A DNA stretch of 64,000 nt. It comes from Blasia pusilla (taxonomy: Eukaryota > Marchantiophyta > Marchantiopsida > Blasiales). The notes below the pieces were generated by a model that saw nothing but the letters and a program-made list of their open reading frames with translations, was not told the origin of the DNA and ran no database searches. Positions 1-13,881 of the stretch are shown here, in pieces. Every line of letters begins with the position of its first letter. The stretch's first letter is position 1. The translations under genes were made by a program, and so were the position numbers. The stretch is from contig CM114271.1 of NCBI GenBank assembly GCA_050084515.1, positions 50,840,001-50,904,000 of the forward strand, read 5' to 3'.

Positions 1-349
1 TTGCACCCAAAACTTTTGGGCGCGGAAACCGTCCAGAGTCACGACAACACTAGGTATGACCTGCCGTCTGATGTGTTTTCTTGAATTGTCCGTTGGAAAA
101 ACAATTTGGTCGTAGAAATGGGGACGCCGCGACCTCTATGGCTGTCCATTGGACCCGGCCCTAAAGAAAGGAGATGTTTTTAATAAGGATTATTCACATC
201 TCACATCCATCCGACGGTTGAGAAATCTGCAGAATAACTTGCTTTTTGCAACCTCTGCTACACTCCTAATTGACTACTAGTAAGGGCCGTAACTAGTGTA
301 AGCCCGGGTTTAAATTACCTCTCTAATTGATAACGAACTCTCAAAATGA

Positions 350-1811
350 TCAAGTGTCATTTTGAATCATACTATAGTTTTGGCAAACCTCGTTTGTAGT
401 GTTGAGGTGGTGCATGTCATTCTTCATTATAGGATTTGGTGTGGAGAAGCCTGGATTTTCTTCGGAGTTGCTGCCACTTATTAGGATTGGCCCTGCACGT
501 GGTACAGAAAGCCGTGAAGCATGAAGAGGAGTAATCGGTGTAGCCGACCTCCTGCCACGTCCTCTTGTTGAACCTTCGTTGGTGGCCATACTAAGGACAC
601 ACACTTACTGTTAGGACAAGGTATTAGATCTAAGTGTTTGTCCAAAAATATTGAAGTCTGATGCAGTGAGAGATCCCAGAATACAAAGATTAGAAATGGT
701 TTTCACACGCGACAACATAGATGGGTCCAGGAGCAAAAGCAAATTTTATAACAAGCAAGCACTATCCTGAAACAGTCAGTCCCTGGCTCTTATGTCCAGT
801 CATTGCATAACCAAGAATAAGTGGGAAAGTTTTCTTGTGGTATGTTTGGTTAGGTCCGTGACGTAGTGTACAAAAATTTGTTCGGGTTATACGAACAATC
901 TTGTTGTTTGAGTGGATCAGAACGACAATTGCTACCATTTCATCATTTGTAAACATGCAGTCAAGGACTATCGCAAAGCACCATTCACTGCTTGGCTACC
1001 AATATCAAGTTTTGAAGTAAGCAAGACCTTACATCCTAGTGCAAGAAGGTGAAGCTCGTGGAAATGCATATCAGTTTTCCAATGATGGAACTTGGGGTCG
1101 GATGGAGCATCACTGGACAAATGAACATGAAAGATGGAAGCATCACCATACAATCTCCTTAATGCAACAAGATTGAAAATGCTAACATCAGATCTAGGGG
1201 GCAAATTATCTGTGTTTCGGCATCTATGTAGTCAATAGCATCATTTTCTTCAACAAAGCAATTTGCAAGTTGGCTGTCGAACTGAAGCTGAGTTGGTAAA
1301 GTTTTTTTCACCTCAAAAAGTAATTTCAGAAATGTTGGGTCAGACGTGTGCCTAATACCAGCAGATAACTAAAATTTGATCATGGTGTTGTAGAAAGGGG
1401 ATGACGATAAATGACAGAGTAAGCAGAGGGACTGAACGTTGTGACGGCACATAGGTGGCAATTGAAAAAGGTCTCCAACTAGAATTACAAGTTTTGAAGC
1501 TAATGGATCTAGGTTTTCTGATGGAGATACTTCAAAAAGTCTCATTGCAATTATTTGCAATAAACGAGATGTCAACATAGAGCATTCATCTATTACAATA
1601 ACATGTGCATCCTTGAGGCGGTTGTATTGGTGAGATGCACTGTGAAGTGTTGGTAAGCTTCCCTCAATAGGTATTCCAAATGCGGAGTGAACAGTTTTAG
1701 CATTTGGGCGGATCCGAACAGCCGCTATATCTGTACTAGCTGCCAATAACGTATTAACAGAGCGTTTGTCCTAGTATTCCTGCATAAAGTTTTTCCACTC
1801 CTTGGTGGGCC
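350..1811 (-). pseudogene. Pif1-like helicase domain of the Helitron (broken)
   Basis: This is a superfamily 1 DNA helicase fragment. Reading on the minus strand, a Walker A motif GPPRSGKT lies at 1811-1788, a Walker B-like IDECSML near 1600-1580, the GDLFQLPPM motif near 1480-1450 and the C-terminal motif AMTGHKSQGLTV near 820-770. All are hallmarks of Pif1/Helitron helicases. At least three frames are needed to read through it, and no continuous frame remains. The arginine- and serine-rich tail at 604-350 follows the last helicase motif and may be the protein C-terminus. Confidence 0.75.
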
Positions 1812-2114
1812 TGTTATAAGCACTAAGCCATAAGTGAGGGAGCTCAAGATGGTGTATAGGTTAAGTTGTTAGCCTTCAGTTTGCTGAAGTCCATAGGTAA
1901 TGATTCACCAGTACTTGCTTGGGTAGAAACATGAGTGGTGTGGTTGTAAAGGTTACCGTACACTTGGGTGTATGGTTATCTCAAAATAGGGACGGGAAAT
2001 TTCTAAAACCTTCGAAATCACCTCACCTGCATGCACATGAATCCACAAACACTTTTCTGCATGTTTCTTAAGTTCATCAAAAATAAAAGATGGACTTAAA
2101 ACTATGCTCCTATA

Positions 2115-3467
2115 TTAGCACTCATGCAAGTAGGACCAGTGGGAAGGCTGACATCTGAGGAGTTCAACTTCTAATCTGAAAGTGATGTTAGTGAGTAACA
2201 AGCTATAAAAAAAGTCATTCCACTGATGCAACGGGTGGTGCTCAGTGAAACGAACATGACGCTCTGTTTTGTATATAAAATTTCCAATAGAATCTATACC
2301 TATAAGTTCACGTGCAGGACTTGCTTTGTTTCTGAGAACTTCATAACCTGACCAGAATTGAAAGAAGGTGAGTTGAGATAGGGAGGATGGACGATGGCAA
2401 TAGAGTGATGTTGGGTGTATACAAAATGTTGTAACATCCTTGTATATTGATGTCCTGCTATAAGGTGGGTTTGAGTCTACATACTGAACTGACTGGGATC
2501 TTTGTATTAGAGGGATCTTTAGTGCAACCAGTGGAGCTTCTGTAGTTGAGACAAATTTATTTAGCACCAAACCACATATCAATTTTAGTCTGACCTCATC
2601 AAGACCTTCAAGCCCAAGATGTTTAGCTCTTTCAATAGTAATGTTTAGAGCACCATGGGGTTCACACTTCAGTGCATATTTGAGAGGGTAGAATGACCAC
2701 TGAACATTAGTAACCCTTTGCAAGTTCATGTGTGCTCCCCAAAGCAATAGGATAACATGGTGATAAGCAATGACGTTACGATGTTCAAGCCTAGGCCTGT
2801 AGTAAGTCCATTTGAGGGTGGATGGATCTATTTATGGATTCATATTATGATTAGGGGAAACAGGCAAACCCATACGACCGTAAGATGGGCGGTCAGCTGT
2901 TATGTCGACCATGCAAACACCCTTTTTACATGTATGCATTTTTTTGGTGCTAACAAAATAAGACAACTTGCTGGTAATGTGACATGGTTGTTGCTGATCT
3001 GCAACAATAGGTTGTGGAATGTAACAACATATTTCAGATGTGACTTGATCTACATCCTCTCTATTAACCCAAAGAACGATGTGTGAATGGAGACTCCCCC
3101 TACCCTGAATTTCATATCCAATTAGATAGTTGGTTATGCGACCAAGTATTTGGGGTCCATAAAGCAAATAATCATGGAAAAACATTTTCAACCTTGTATG
3201 AAAAAGCACCACACATACAATTGGGGCATCCCTCCACGAGAAGTTGTTGTTGAACTTCTTCAAGATGTCCTCAATGTCATGGATTTCTGGCCACTTTGTA
3301 TTTGATACCTCGTTAGATGTAAGGGTCAAGAAAAAATCTGGTTTCCCCCACTTATTGACCATGGCCTTGAGATCTTTGAGGTGACGTCGATGCCAAGAAG
3401 GGCTACATAGGATATTTTCACTATAGCTATACTTACAGAGATGTGAGTAGAGGTATTCCTCAGGCAA
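2115..3467 (-). pseudogene. Helitron Rep (HUH nuclease) domain and linker (broken)
   Basis: The 211-residue frame 3467-2832 contains the segment IGYEIQGRGSLHSHIVLWV, which matches the HUH site of Helitron Rep proteins (two histidines separated by one residue, after an RG dipeptide). In the family this domain nicks and joins DNA ends through a tyrosine downstream. The following minus-strand frame 2747-2115 continues the Rep-to-helicase linker. The break at about 2830-2750 separates the two frames. No catalytic YxxxY/YxxKY motif was confirmed. Confidence 0.7.
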
Positions 3468-3469
3468 GT

Positions 3470-4465
3470 CTAGTTGTGTTCTTTTAGCTGGTCAAGCTCT
3501 CTTTTAAGTATGCAGGTAAGGGTCAAAGAAGCAAGGGCTGTTGCTTGACATAATTGATGCATGACAAGACAGTACGGCTTATACAAAGTGAAAACACTAA
3601 ATAGTTGTTTAGTACGCGATTGAAGATACTCAACAAAGGATAAGTTTCCAGTAAAATAACCTTGTAGATATGGAAACAGAAAAGGGAAGATGCCAATCTC
3701 AATAGTAAATTTTGTATCAGGCCGGGGATATACCATGCTAATCACTAAGAAATTGTTCACGAAAATGTGCGCTATTCCTAAGACATACACTACCGTTATG
3801 AAAAATGTCGTAGAAGGGTCTTCTTTTGACAGTAGAGAATATTGAATGTCTTGTAAAATGTTCAATTATGCGCTGTAAGGGTCAACTGTCATACTGTGAG
3901 TGAGTTGGCCCTTCTCTTGGTATGCTTTCACTATGGAATCAATAGATGAGGATGGTATAATTACCAGACCACAAGTAAGGCTGGGTAACTCAATTAGTGG
4001 AATGTGGTGTAAGTAAAGCTCATTAACTTGGAGATTAACTCATAGCACGTTCATTACTTGGCTATACAAGTAATTACGGTCAAGAGGTAGGGCAGGTTGT
4101 ATATTCCAACCAACAAGCGGACATTCTATCAGTGAGTCCACATAGAAAAATCCCTTGTGGAAGACGTTATAATTTGCTTTAATGGCCATCCTGAAATCAA
4201 CGAGGGACAAAAGTTGCAAGTGGATTGGATTCACTTTTAATATATCTCCGATGTACGCATGTGTCATATATTTGTTGTGGGAGGTCTGGCCTCCAACAGT
4301 TTTGCAGTGTGAACAGACATAAAACTTACCGGGAATTGGGATGATATATTGCATCATATATCCATTGCACAAGGCATATGGCGGATAAGTGTCTGTAGTT
4401 AATAGTTCCATCCTTAGTTGATTGGTATTATATGATAATGCTCCACAAAAGCCACAACATTTCAT
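3470..4465 (-). pseudogene. Helitron N-terminal region (broken)
   Basis: Two minus-strand frames, 4465-4040 (141 residues) and 3865-3470 (131 residues), lie directly upstream of the Rep domain in the same orientation. The first has paired cysteines (CCGFCG at its start and CSHC in the middle), as seen in the N-terminal region of plant Helitron proteins. A frameshifted stretch joins them. The call rests largely on position and on the Rep domain that follows. Confidence 0.5.
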
Positions 4466-7400
4466 GTCTTTTATGAGAGATGAACACTTTGTTGCCCAGC
4501 CATATTGTAGTTTATGAATACTGGGCCATATCCTACTTACAGATTTCAGTAGTAGTCTGTTGGTGGTATTTATCCTATATAAGTTTTGCAGAATTTCTAC
4601 AAGCCCTTAACCTGGACCGAAAATTTGATTGTTTATTTGGTATATGGGTAGGATAAATAGGCCTAACCATTGTGGAAGTAAGTTTGTTGTATATCGCTTG
4701 TAAACTAATAGTTTAGAAGGAAGTGGTTGTCGGTATGGATGACTTATATTAGCCACAAAGAGTCAGAATTGCAGTGAACATATAAAGGCAAGAAGGATAT
4801 ATTATGTATCGGAATACATTGTCATGTTTGGCTGTCTAGGAAGGTGAGCGACTCAGACATAGTACCGCTGTAATTGCATAAGCAGATGCACTTGATAGGT
4901 GAGAGGGCAAGGATAACATGTTTTATGGAAGATGCTGGAAAGTATAAGCTAGTGACATAACAACACACTGGATAGCAGCAGCTATACGCAAGGACAAAAG
5001 ATTTCAGTTGTTGGTTGGCATGATTTCCAACACGCTGAGTTGTTATGTAAGAGTCTAGTCTCACTAGATAATTAAGTGTGTTGCACAGACTTCACAGGTT
5101 TAAAATAAAAATGGACTAAAGTGTTGTAGTCTCTTAAGTGTGTTGAAACAGTTTACCGTAACACTAGTATGGGTACGAGTTACTTGTTGGACTGCACCCA
5201 TACTAACTTAATAGCCGACTGAGCAGTATATGAAGTAGCGGGAACTATGTAGCATGTAAGTACATAAATGTTAGAAATATGTGAGAGTCACCCCTTTTGA
5301 TACGTGCAATTCAAAGTAAGTGGAAACGACATGAGAATTAGTTTATAAAACATACCTGATGTGATGATTTACTGCTTTGAAAATTCTAGCTACAACCAAC
5401 CACATTAGAACGAGTTGTAAGGCGTCAAGAATTTATGAAATGTTAACAACGAGCCACAGCAGAGTGTAGATTGGTATAAAGCAAATAAATAACACCCACG
5501 GAATGAGGAATAATCAGACCAATAGAGCGAGGAACGCATATAGTTGAAATAACTAGGATAATTAGAGCTTCGGTATTACAACAACGACAGAGATTACAGT
5601 ATAGAGCGGCAAATGAACTGGGAACTTCATAAGGTAGGGAGGTGAACTACATGGAATGGCATTTAGTTGTATGCAGATAATGTACCATGAATTGGGTTGC
5701 GTTACATTGTAGATTCAACATAACATTAGACACATTTCTTAGTAGAGACAATACTGTCAGAATGAATTGAAATGTGTTGGTGGATCGTTGGTTGAAGGGA
5801 GTGGGTCACTACCTAATTTTTAACAACAAGTCGTTACTAACTTTTCTTAAGCACACATAACTCGGATGTGCTAGGTATAAGTATTCCTGTTATGAATAGA
5901 TAATATTAATGCTATGCGCAGAGTAACAACAAGGCTATTCCCTAACGTTCCATAAGCACACTGAAGCCATACGTGTTATCCATAAGTATTCATGTACTGA
6001 ATGTAGTTACTACTACTGCTATGCCTCCCAAAAAATACTCAGGTTACACGGTGGTTGTGGGAAACTTTGGTGTAAAAGCTCAACACAAGCAAACGCGGGG
6101 GTCAGAATATAAACACTCAACGAATGGTACGACACAGAGTTGAAAAAGAACAACCGTTTGTCGTGTGACAAAAATTGAGAGTGGCCCGGAAATTAAGTAA
6201 TGATGAAACACTAACGTACTAGTCTCAGTCAAAGTGAAAGCTAAGGTGCAGCAGTTGCAACATGTAGGATCGGTTAGGCTGACTAGTGCAAAAATTCTCG
6301 CAATTCAAAAATGAGATACTAAAAATCTGCTAGAGCTACTCAATACAATTGACAAGTCTTCACCTTAGCAGATTGTAGTGTGCGTACAAGTAAGCTGAAT
6401 GGCTACTTGCTGGAATTTTGAAGCCAACTAAGTATACAAACGCACTGAACAATCTGATAGCAGAAATGTTGCAATTAGTTGTTTAATCAATGACATGGTA
6501 TAAGTGGTTGCTAAGCTACATGACTAGCGAGAGAAGCTGGACAATAAGCTTCTGGTCCCTGTTGTTCGGGTGTAACCCTGAAGATTCATATAGTAGATGG
6601 ACAAAGCAGCCTAAAATTTCTAAACAATAATTTTCAAGAGCCTGAAGGGAGTGAAGGTGCAAAACCGGGGATTTTTTAGTGATGTAGCGTATGGTCAGGT
6701 CTTCACATAGTAACTGAGAAAGAAGGGTGGAGTTCTACGTGTATGGAGCATGTTTTCTGCGCGTTTGTCGAAAGCAACCAAGGGCGAGACACTTGAACTC
6801 TTCACAATATGCATGAACACTTTACGTCAACTACATAAACTCACCTGCAAGAGCACTGGATGTGCAGGAACTGAAATGTGCAGAGCACAGTGTATCTGCG
6901 CAAAAATTGAGAAAAGATGGGCGCTTGCAAACAAGAAGGAGAAGGAATTGTGTGATTAAGGGAGCAAGGTTTGGGAGATTGGTCAAAGGTTACAAACCTG
7001 GAAGAGCGCAAATAGGGATGGAAAAAGAATGCGTACTCCATACGCGTAGATGACAACAATAAAATCTTAACTCCCGCATTGCTTGCGCACACCCAATTGG
7101 AGAAACACATCGAGCATGCCAAGGTGCGTAGTGGTTGCGTTGTGTGAATCGCCAGCGTATTGTTGCAATTAGCTGGATTGGCTGTATATTATGGTTGGGA
7201 CATAGCCCTGCAAGTAGTCGCTGTTGACAACTTGCCTCCTCTACTATATAGAACAGAGAAGAAAAAATGAAAGGAAAACTAGTATGAACAATGAGCGACA
7301 CAATTACCGCATCAAAGAAGAAGTCGACACCCTAGGCTTGCAGCTCGTGCATAGGTGCCTACGCAGTTCACACAGCGTGAAACGGGAACAAATGATAGAA

Positions 7401-8050
7401 CTGCATCATACGATTTAATTGTTCATTGAGAATCTGGTACAAAAACCTAGCCATGTTGATACGAAAAAAAAGAGGACACCATAGCAATTACTAGTAAAAA
7501 CTTAGGTCTACATGGGTACTGAGAACAACTTGCAAAATGACGGGGGAAGACACCAAGAAATAACTCATATGTCGCCACCCTACGGCTTAGTATTAATCCT
7601 TCACTTGTGTGAGGTAGAAAGAACCAGCATGGCCGGCAGACGAAATTTTTTTCCGTTGCGCCGAGTAAAAAGTTTGGTGCGTCTAAATTCCGACTCGAGA
7701 CAAAGTATGACCTACAGCATGAAGGTTGTACCCAATAAACTACGAGAGATATCAATGAAAATGGAAACATGCCATGGCGGATTTTGTTCCGTCATAATTT
7801 GCGCTCATAATAAGCATTAAATTCGTTGTACATGCATAAACTTGAGAATAGTGATCTATTGTGAAGGCCAACATCCCATTGATTTTCAATTGTATTTTCA
7901 GTTATTTCAGTCCATCTCCCCGAATCCCTAGAATGGACGAAGTAAGGACATCCCCAATCCAACGGCGACACCAGCAACACACACGATGATGCGGACGTGG
8001 CTAGTCTCACTTTTGTGTGCACCTAGGACGACGTGCCATCACCGAATGCC
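4466..8050. other. No recognisable gene (about 3.6 kb)
   Basis: I see only short overlapping frames on both strands, none with a family motif, consistent splice sites or codon structure. The part nearest the Helitron may be its non-coding 5' portion. Nothing can be assigned. Confidence 0.5.
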
Positions 8051-11000
8051 AGAACAAAACGTAGACCCCAACAATAGAGGCCATAAAAAGTTACTCTTTG
8101 TTAAAATAATGACATGAATCTAAATCTCACTCTGAAGGGAGAATGCCCTTTCTTAGAACAAATATTTTTTAAGCTTGACAAATGGCACTTTTGGCCAATT
8201 AGACAATAGTATGTTATACTTTTGACAAGAGTTTTTTACACAACTTTGTAGTTGTTGGATGGGATGTGTAGGGTCTTGGTGTATGGGACATAATTTTTTG
8301 TTTCAGGTATATTTTTAAAATCAAGTGTCTATTTTCTTTACATCGTTATGTCTAAAAAAATAGTTGAGAAGATCACAACTATCTTCTAAAAAATGAAGTG
8401 GCCTTCTCGGTTCTCGAAGAGTTGATAGGGGGAGATAGGTTGTTGTTAGGGTTTTCCAGATTTCAAGGACTTTGAAGAGTAAATCATACTAGAAAATCCC
8501 AAACTAATACATTGCGCACTTCAACCTCTTACTTAAGTATCGTCAGGTCTCCACTTCCACTTACTAATGCAACTAATTTACACATTTGTTTCCATGATCT
8601 ACTGTGAGTTCTTCATGCAAGACACTATTATGATGCTTGATAATGCTCCAATCTTACAAGTTGCTTTGTTTTCTACATCTCAGATACTCTAGAAAGTTTT
8701 TGAGCAACTCCCAAGTATGGTTCAGCTTCTTCAATCGCTTTCAGCTTGAAGAGCACCTTCCGATTCAACAATTTATGTGTCACCTCCTCTTTAGATAATT
8801 GCAATCTTATCTTTGCAATCATTTTCTCAACAAAGGAATAGTATTATCGAAGACCAATATGGCAACCATAGTAACAACAAAGAAGGTCATACAAGGAAAG
8901 GGAAAGAGTGTATCCAAGATCACTTCATCGAAAAGGCATGACGGTGTAAAGAAAAACGATCTCCAACCATTGGATAGTTCCAAATGGTCTCTCATATCTT
9001 AGGAGGATTATATATGTTTGAGTAAGTGGAAGAAGTCACACTTTGGGATTATTCCTCCTTGGGGGGAGAGACTCAACCCCAAGCATGCTCTAGGCTTTAG
9101 GCTTCCCTCGTTAGAGGAGAGCTTGCATTTTCATACAAAGGAATGATTCTAAAGCCAATTGAGGTCCAAGAGACCCTCCAATTAGAAGTACGTAGAAAGA
9201 ACATTCCCACACACTCTTGGTTATGCCATGAAACGACATGAAAGTTAGGGATATACTATATTCAAACATTGTTTATTAGTTATTAGATGTTATGTTGTCA
9301 AGAGTTAAGACAAGGCAACAACTTAAAATATTTGCTTACTTCATTCTCAAGATTACATGTTACATTCTTTTTCTATTTACTTGTAAGTCATGGCGTCGCA
9401 AAGCAACACAGAGAGGGCCATGCAACCAAGCTCTCTACTTACCCTACTTATGGAGGTCAATCTTCTGAGAGTATTCAAAACCTTCCATTATGTGAACATG
9501 AAACAAACGTCAACATCTTCAATGTTGCGATACACAAACATTATCACAACAAGATATATCAAAGATATATTCTTAACTTCACTATTTATTTTGTCGACTA
9601 TGTTATTACTTTGAGTTGAGCTAACATTTATCTTTCAAGTTCCTACCACCTATTTGGATTTTTCCAGTATAATGCTCAACAACATAAACACACAACAAGA
9701 AGAAATTTGACCACGTTTTACTGTGCCCACTGAAAATCAGATGAAATATCTAGATAATTTAGCTTTCATGCCAATCTTTAAGGAACGTAGAAAACATCAT
9801 GTCAGATTTAATCACTAGCCAAGGACAGGAATGGGATTCCTAATTTGTTTGTATCAATAAGGATGGACATCCCACAAGTATCAATTGTTGTCTTGAACCA
9901 CATTCTTGCTATCTTTAGTTTCCATGTTATTCACTTATAGATATTTAGTGAACACTTCACACAATTTCCTATTTATAACTCTGTTTCTTGGTGAATCTCA
10001 CGAATTCAAAAAGCGGGAGACTTTTCGATCGATCTTATGGCGATCTAGGGTAGAGCACTTGATTGCTCCTTATGGCGATCCAGGGAAGTTGAGGTTTATA
10101 AATGTGGATTTTAAGGAGACCTCTTAAACAAGAAAGGATGCAAAAATATTTTTCACTCTTGTTTCTGGTGATATCAAACTAGATCAGATTTTACTTCTTA
10201 TGCATGAGATGCATCTTCCTACACATATGTTTGTTAGATTTGTCTTTAGCAAAGGCAAATCACTTGTTTGACATGATGAAGTCAGCTCGTGACATGGGAG
10301 AGTTATCTACATTTGAACCCCTCCCAATTGACCTTGAAAACCCAAATCACATTCCATTACTATAAAACTTCGATGATGTCATAAACATTTCAACCACTCC
10401 TAGGATTAGTGCTAACGAGCTATCAAGCTGTAGTGAAGTTGATACTTCTCCAGTTTCAACATCCCCTACTCCAACATAAGGTGTTGGTAGTGACTCTTAT
10501 GACCTAAGTGGTCTAATTGCTTCCCTCAATAAGCATAAGTGTGCATGAATGGAAGTCCAAACATGAGGTTTCACTTTCAAATTCAATTGGGTAGTGAATA
10601 ACATGTTTTTTGATAAGTACTTCATGTAGACCAATTTTCATGAGCATTAGGGTATCTAATGGAATTCCATGTACCTAATGGAATTCGCAATATCATGTAC
10701 CTCAAAACATAATATTATGATGTAATATGTCTATTCATTTTTCTTGATGATGTTTAGTATGCCCATTCTTTTGCTGCTTGGATATTGTACTTTTGTTTTG
10801 TGGGAAGGCATTTACCTCCAGAGACAAGTAGATACTTACGCTAAGGCCACCTCCTTTATCCGCTTATCATGGTTTCTTTTTCTTTTTTTTACACATTAGG
10901 TTACTTGAATGATGTGTAATGATGTTCTCACTTTCATGTCTTATTTTTCTATTATTAGTATCAGATTTTATACTTCTACAAGTTTTTTGATATTTCTACA

Positions 11001-12290
11001 ATATTTTGATTTATGAAATTTCAAACTAATTTTCTCACATCAATATCTATTTATATGCATTTACCATACTTCTTTTATATACTTTTATGCAACAAGGATA
11101 GATGAGGATAAGAATAGCATTACGTTATGGGAGGTTTCACACAAGTGATTCTTTGCAAGCCACTGGTGATTGGAAGCCAACAATATGCAATTATGCAATT
11201 CATGAAGATCTGCCAACATCACGTGAATACTTAACATGCCCAAAAATGTCACTACAAGTCTACCACAATATATGTATCGCATTAGATCAAGCTAAGAAGA
11301 ACTTGTGCCACTTATCTACACGTTTTGCAGAACTTAGTCGCCAATTGGATACAAGCTATGACAGAAACTACTCCATTTTGATGGCTCTTGAAAAGATTTT
11401 TTTTTAAAAGTCAGTAATGCAAAAGCGACATTTGCTGACTTTTCTAAAGATATTGAGCATCTAGTTTAGGATAATCCAGTTTATAGATATTGTTAATTTA
11501 GTGCATATTATGTTTGTAATTCTAAGATATTACTAGACATTCTCATTAGATGCTTCTTATGCACACATTCACATAGATATTTTGTGTCTTACATCTCATA
11601 ACATGTACAGATATCAGACTGCTACAGAAGATTTTTTTTTTCTACTTATGTGACATGGAATTTTGAATTATGCATACATTCATAAAACAATTATGTTTCT
11701 TAATTGCAATTCTATATAGATATCATTTTGTTACAAAAAGAGTTATTTTCTACGCATGTAACATGAAATTCACAATGATTATCATTTCACATTCCAATTC
11801 AAACCTATGCACATTTTTCAATTTAAGCATCAACTAGAAAACTATCATTACATAAGGAAAGAGCCAAAAAATTACTATCCTATGAATTGAATGTTTTGAA
11901 TGATCATCGATCCCCAATTCAAATATGTTACTCTGTAGCGTTATGGGCTTGAATCCAAGTAATTACTTCCTAATCAATTTCTTTTACATTATTCATAAGA
12001 TATAATTTACTGTATTCAATAATAATGTGCTACTTTTCCTATTCATTATTTTACTCATCATGCTCCATATATTCTTATATACAATACCTCTGCAAGTTAA
12101 GTTTCAACGAATACTCATGCTTGCACATTCTATTAATCAAACATCACATGACAACTTAAATATATAAAAAAATTGTTTCCAATCCTGGATATAAAAGAAC
12201 CATGTTCTAAATTTTATCTAAATATTGATTACTAAACTTCATAATTTCCAGATGTATTCCTATATTTTTTCTATTAATTTATTTCATATC
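8051..12290. other. AT-rich intergenic DNA with one small repeat remnant
   Basis: No gene family is recognised. A stretch near 8180-8215 (GGCACTTTTGGCCAAT and neighbours) is nearly the same as one near 36698-36725, so both may be remnants of one dispersed short repeat. Plus-strand frames around 8799-9002, 9390-9614 and 9906-10127 are short and without motifs. A 101-codon plus-strand frame at 11102-11407 is predicted to be partly helical. It could be an exon upstream of the gene at 12.5 kb, but no splice link could be shown. Confidence 0.4.
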
Positions 12291-12427
12291 TATATTATTA
12301 TTGGAGAGTGCCATTTGATTTTGCAAATTCCTCTTGATATTATTATTGGAGAGTGCCACTTGATTTTGAAAATTCCTCTTGATATTATTATTGGAGAGTG
12401 CCCCTTCATTTTGCAAATTCCTTTGGA
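12291..12427. repeat. Three-copy 45-bp tandem repeat
   Basis: Three direct copies start at about 12291, 12338 and 12383, each containing TATTATTGGAGAGTGCC followed by a T-rich stretch. Copies differ at a few positions. The 45-base period is a multiple of three, so an open frame runs through all three copies, giving the repeated peptide IIIGECHLILQIPLD. That frame is probably a by-product of the period. A single related copy lies at 36641-36683. Confidence 0.85.
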
Positions 12428-12481
12428 CACTTGACACTTTCAGCTAATAAGATCATATATGTCTGATCATTTCTAACAATA

Positions 12482-13234
12482 TTGTTATATGTATCAAAGT
12501 CATATCTTGACTTTGCCAAAATGATTCTCAATGACATGTCTGACCTATCGCAAGACAACACTACTCAAGTGGTGCCAGCAACAGATGCTCAACTTAAGTA
12601 TGCTAATAGCTTAGGTTTAGACCAATCTCATTGGGGAGTAGACATATCCACACGTCAGATGAGCCGTCTCATTGATCAAAGGAAAATCTGGGCAGCATCC
12701 TTTCGCGAACAAAAGAAGCAACCACCCACGACAGGTAACTCTCTACTTCGATTCTAGTTTTCCAGTTCTATTTTTTCTTATTGTAGCTATGTCTACCGTT
12801 CATGTTCCACTTTTCATTCTTGTTCAGGAATCCAAAAGGAGGTTCTTGAGTTCAAAGGAATTGACTTCAATGAATCAGACCTCAAACGACAGCAAGCCAC
12901 GGCTCATTTTGTGAGGGCCACAGGGGGGATTAAACCTGATCAGTTTCAGGAGCTCATAGTCATAATGAAGTTTCCAATTGAACTTCTTATAGATCTATCA
13001 TCTGCAAAAGCAACTCATTTTCTCACATGCCTCAAGCCCGCACATGATGATGGCATTATAGCTGAGACACCAGAAATCGCACAGCATAGCTCTGCAAAAG
13101 CTCAACTGCACTTAAAATCCCATGTTGATAGTGTATCTGCCAATCGTTTTGACTTAGTTCACCTTGCCACTACTGTTGCATCATACAATAACTCATGTCT
13201 TCCCGAATCCCCAAACAAGCGGAAGTGCTCTTGA
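12482..13234 (+). CDS. Two-exon hypothetical protein
   Basis: I do not recognise this gene. Exon 1 (from ATG 12482, possibly extending further upstream) ends at 12734 before GTAACT. Exon 2 starts at 12828 after a pyrimidine-rich stretch and CAG, and ends at TGA 13232-13234. The frame is kept across the 93-base intron, giving about 219 residues. Residues about 34-62 (ATDAQLKYANSLGL and the ISTRQMSRLID segment) look like a short helical module, like those that bind partners by two helices. The C-terminus is basic (NKRKCS). The frame-preserving intron and lack of stops argue for a real gene or a captured gene fragment. It may be part of a larger transcript with frames at 11.1 and 13.9 kb. Confidence 0.4.
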
Positions 13235-13881
13235 TGCGACATATTTTATGTAAGTATTAAATTGAATAGATTCTACAATATTGTTTCTGTACTCCATCAA
13301 ATTTTGAATAGTGTGACCTAACTATTTACTCTTGTCTAAAACTGTGCAAGTGCATTATGGAACACGCCCACTTTTTGCATGAACTTCTGTTGTAACCCAT
13401 ATTTTTACATCATAACCTGACAGTGTTCTTGTAGCTAAATTCAATTTTAGTTAATGCTTCGTACCTACTACATAACTAAGCCTACACATGGCAAACTTGC
13501 AACAAAAATTCTGCTTATTTATACCAACAATAACGATACACCTATTATAACTGTGTGTTTTGATAATTTAAGTATCACACCTACTTTTTCAGATTGTTCA
13601 TGAACTGTTGTACCTCAGTTCTTCTCATTTCTTCTCCTGCTTTGTTTTCCTTACTGCTGGTTTTATTCACTGATCTTCTTGTATATTTGTTCAATCATGT
13701 TTTGTCTACATTCGTTTTTACAATCCGCTTGTTGCAATACCTATTATTTATTTGCTGATTACTTATGGGAATTTTGCATAGATACACACACTATTTTTGT
13801 ATCTCTGATCACCCTGTTTCATTACATATTTTGCAAAAAAATCGCTATCCACCGTAGTCCACTAGTAACGACCAAAGAACA

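Larger units (their letters stand above)
350..4465 (-). mobile_element. Decayed Helitron (Rep-helicase transposon)
   Basis: Minus-strand reading frames occur in the order expected for a Helitron: an N-terminal cysteine-containing segment (4465 down to 4040), a middle segment (3865-3470), a Rep/HUH segment (3467-2832), a linker (2747-2115) and a Pif1-type helicase (about 1811-762), then a short basic tail (604-350). Frames are separated by stops and frameshifts, so the element is dead. Helitrons move by rolling-circle transposition using these two activities. I could not identify the 5' TC end, the 3' CTRR end or the subterminal hairpin, so the limits are those of coding similarity only. Confidence 0.75.
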
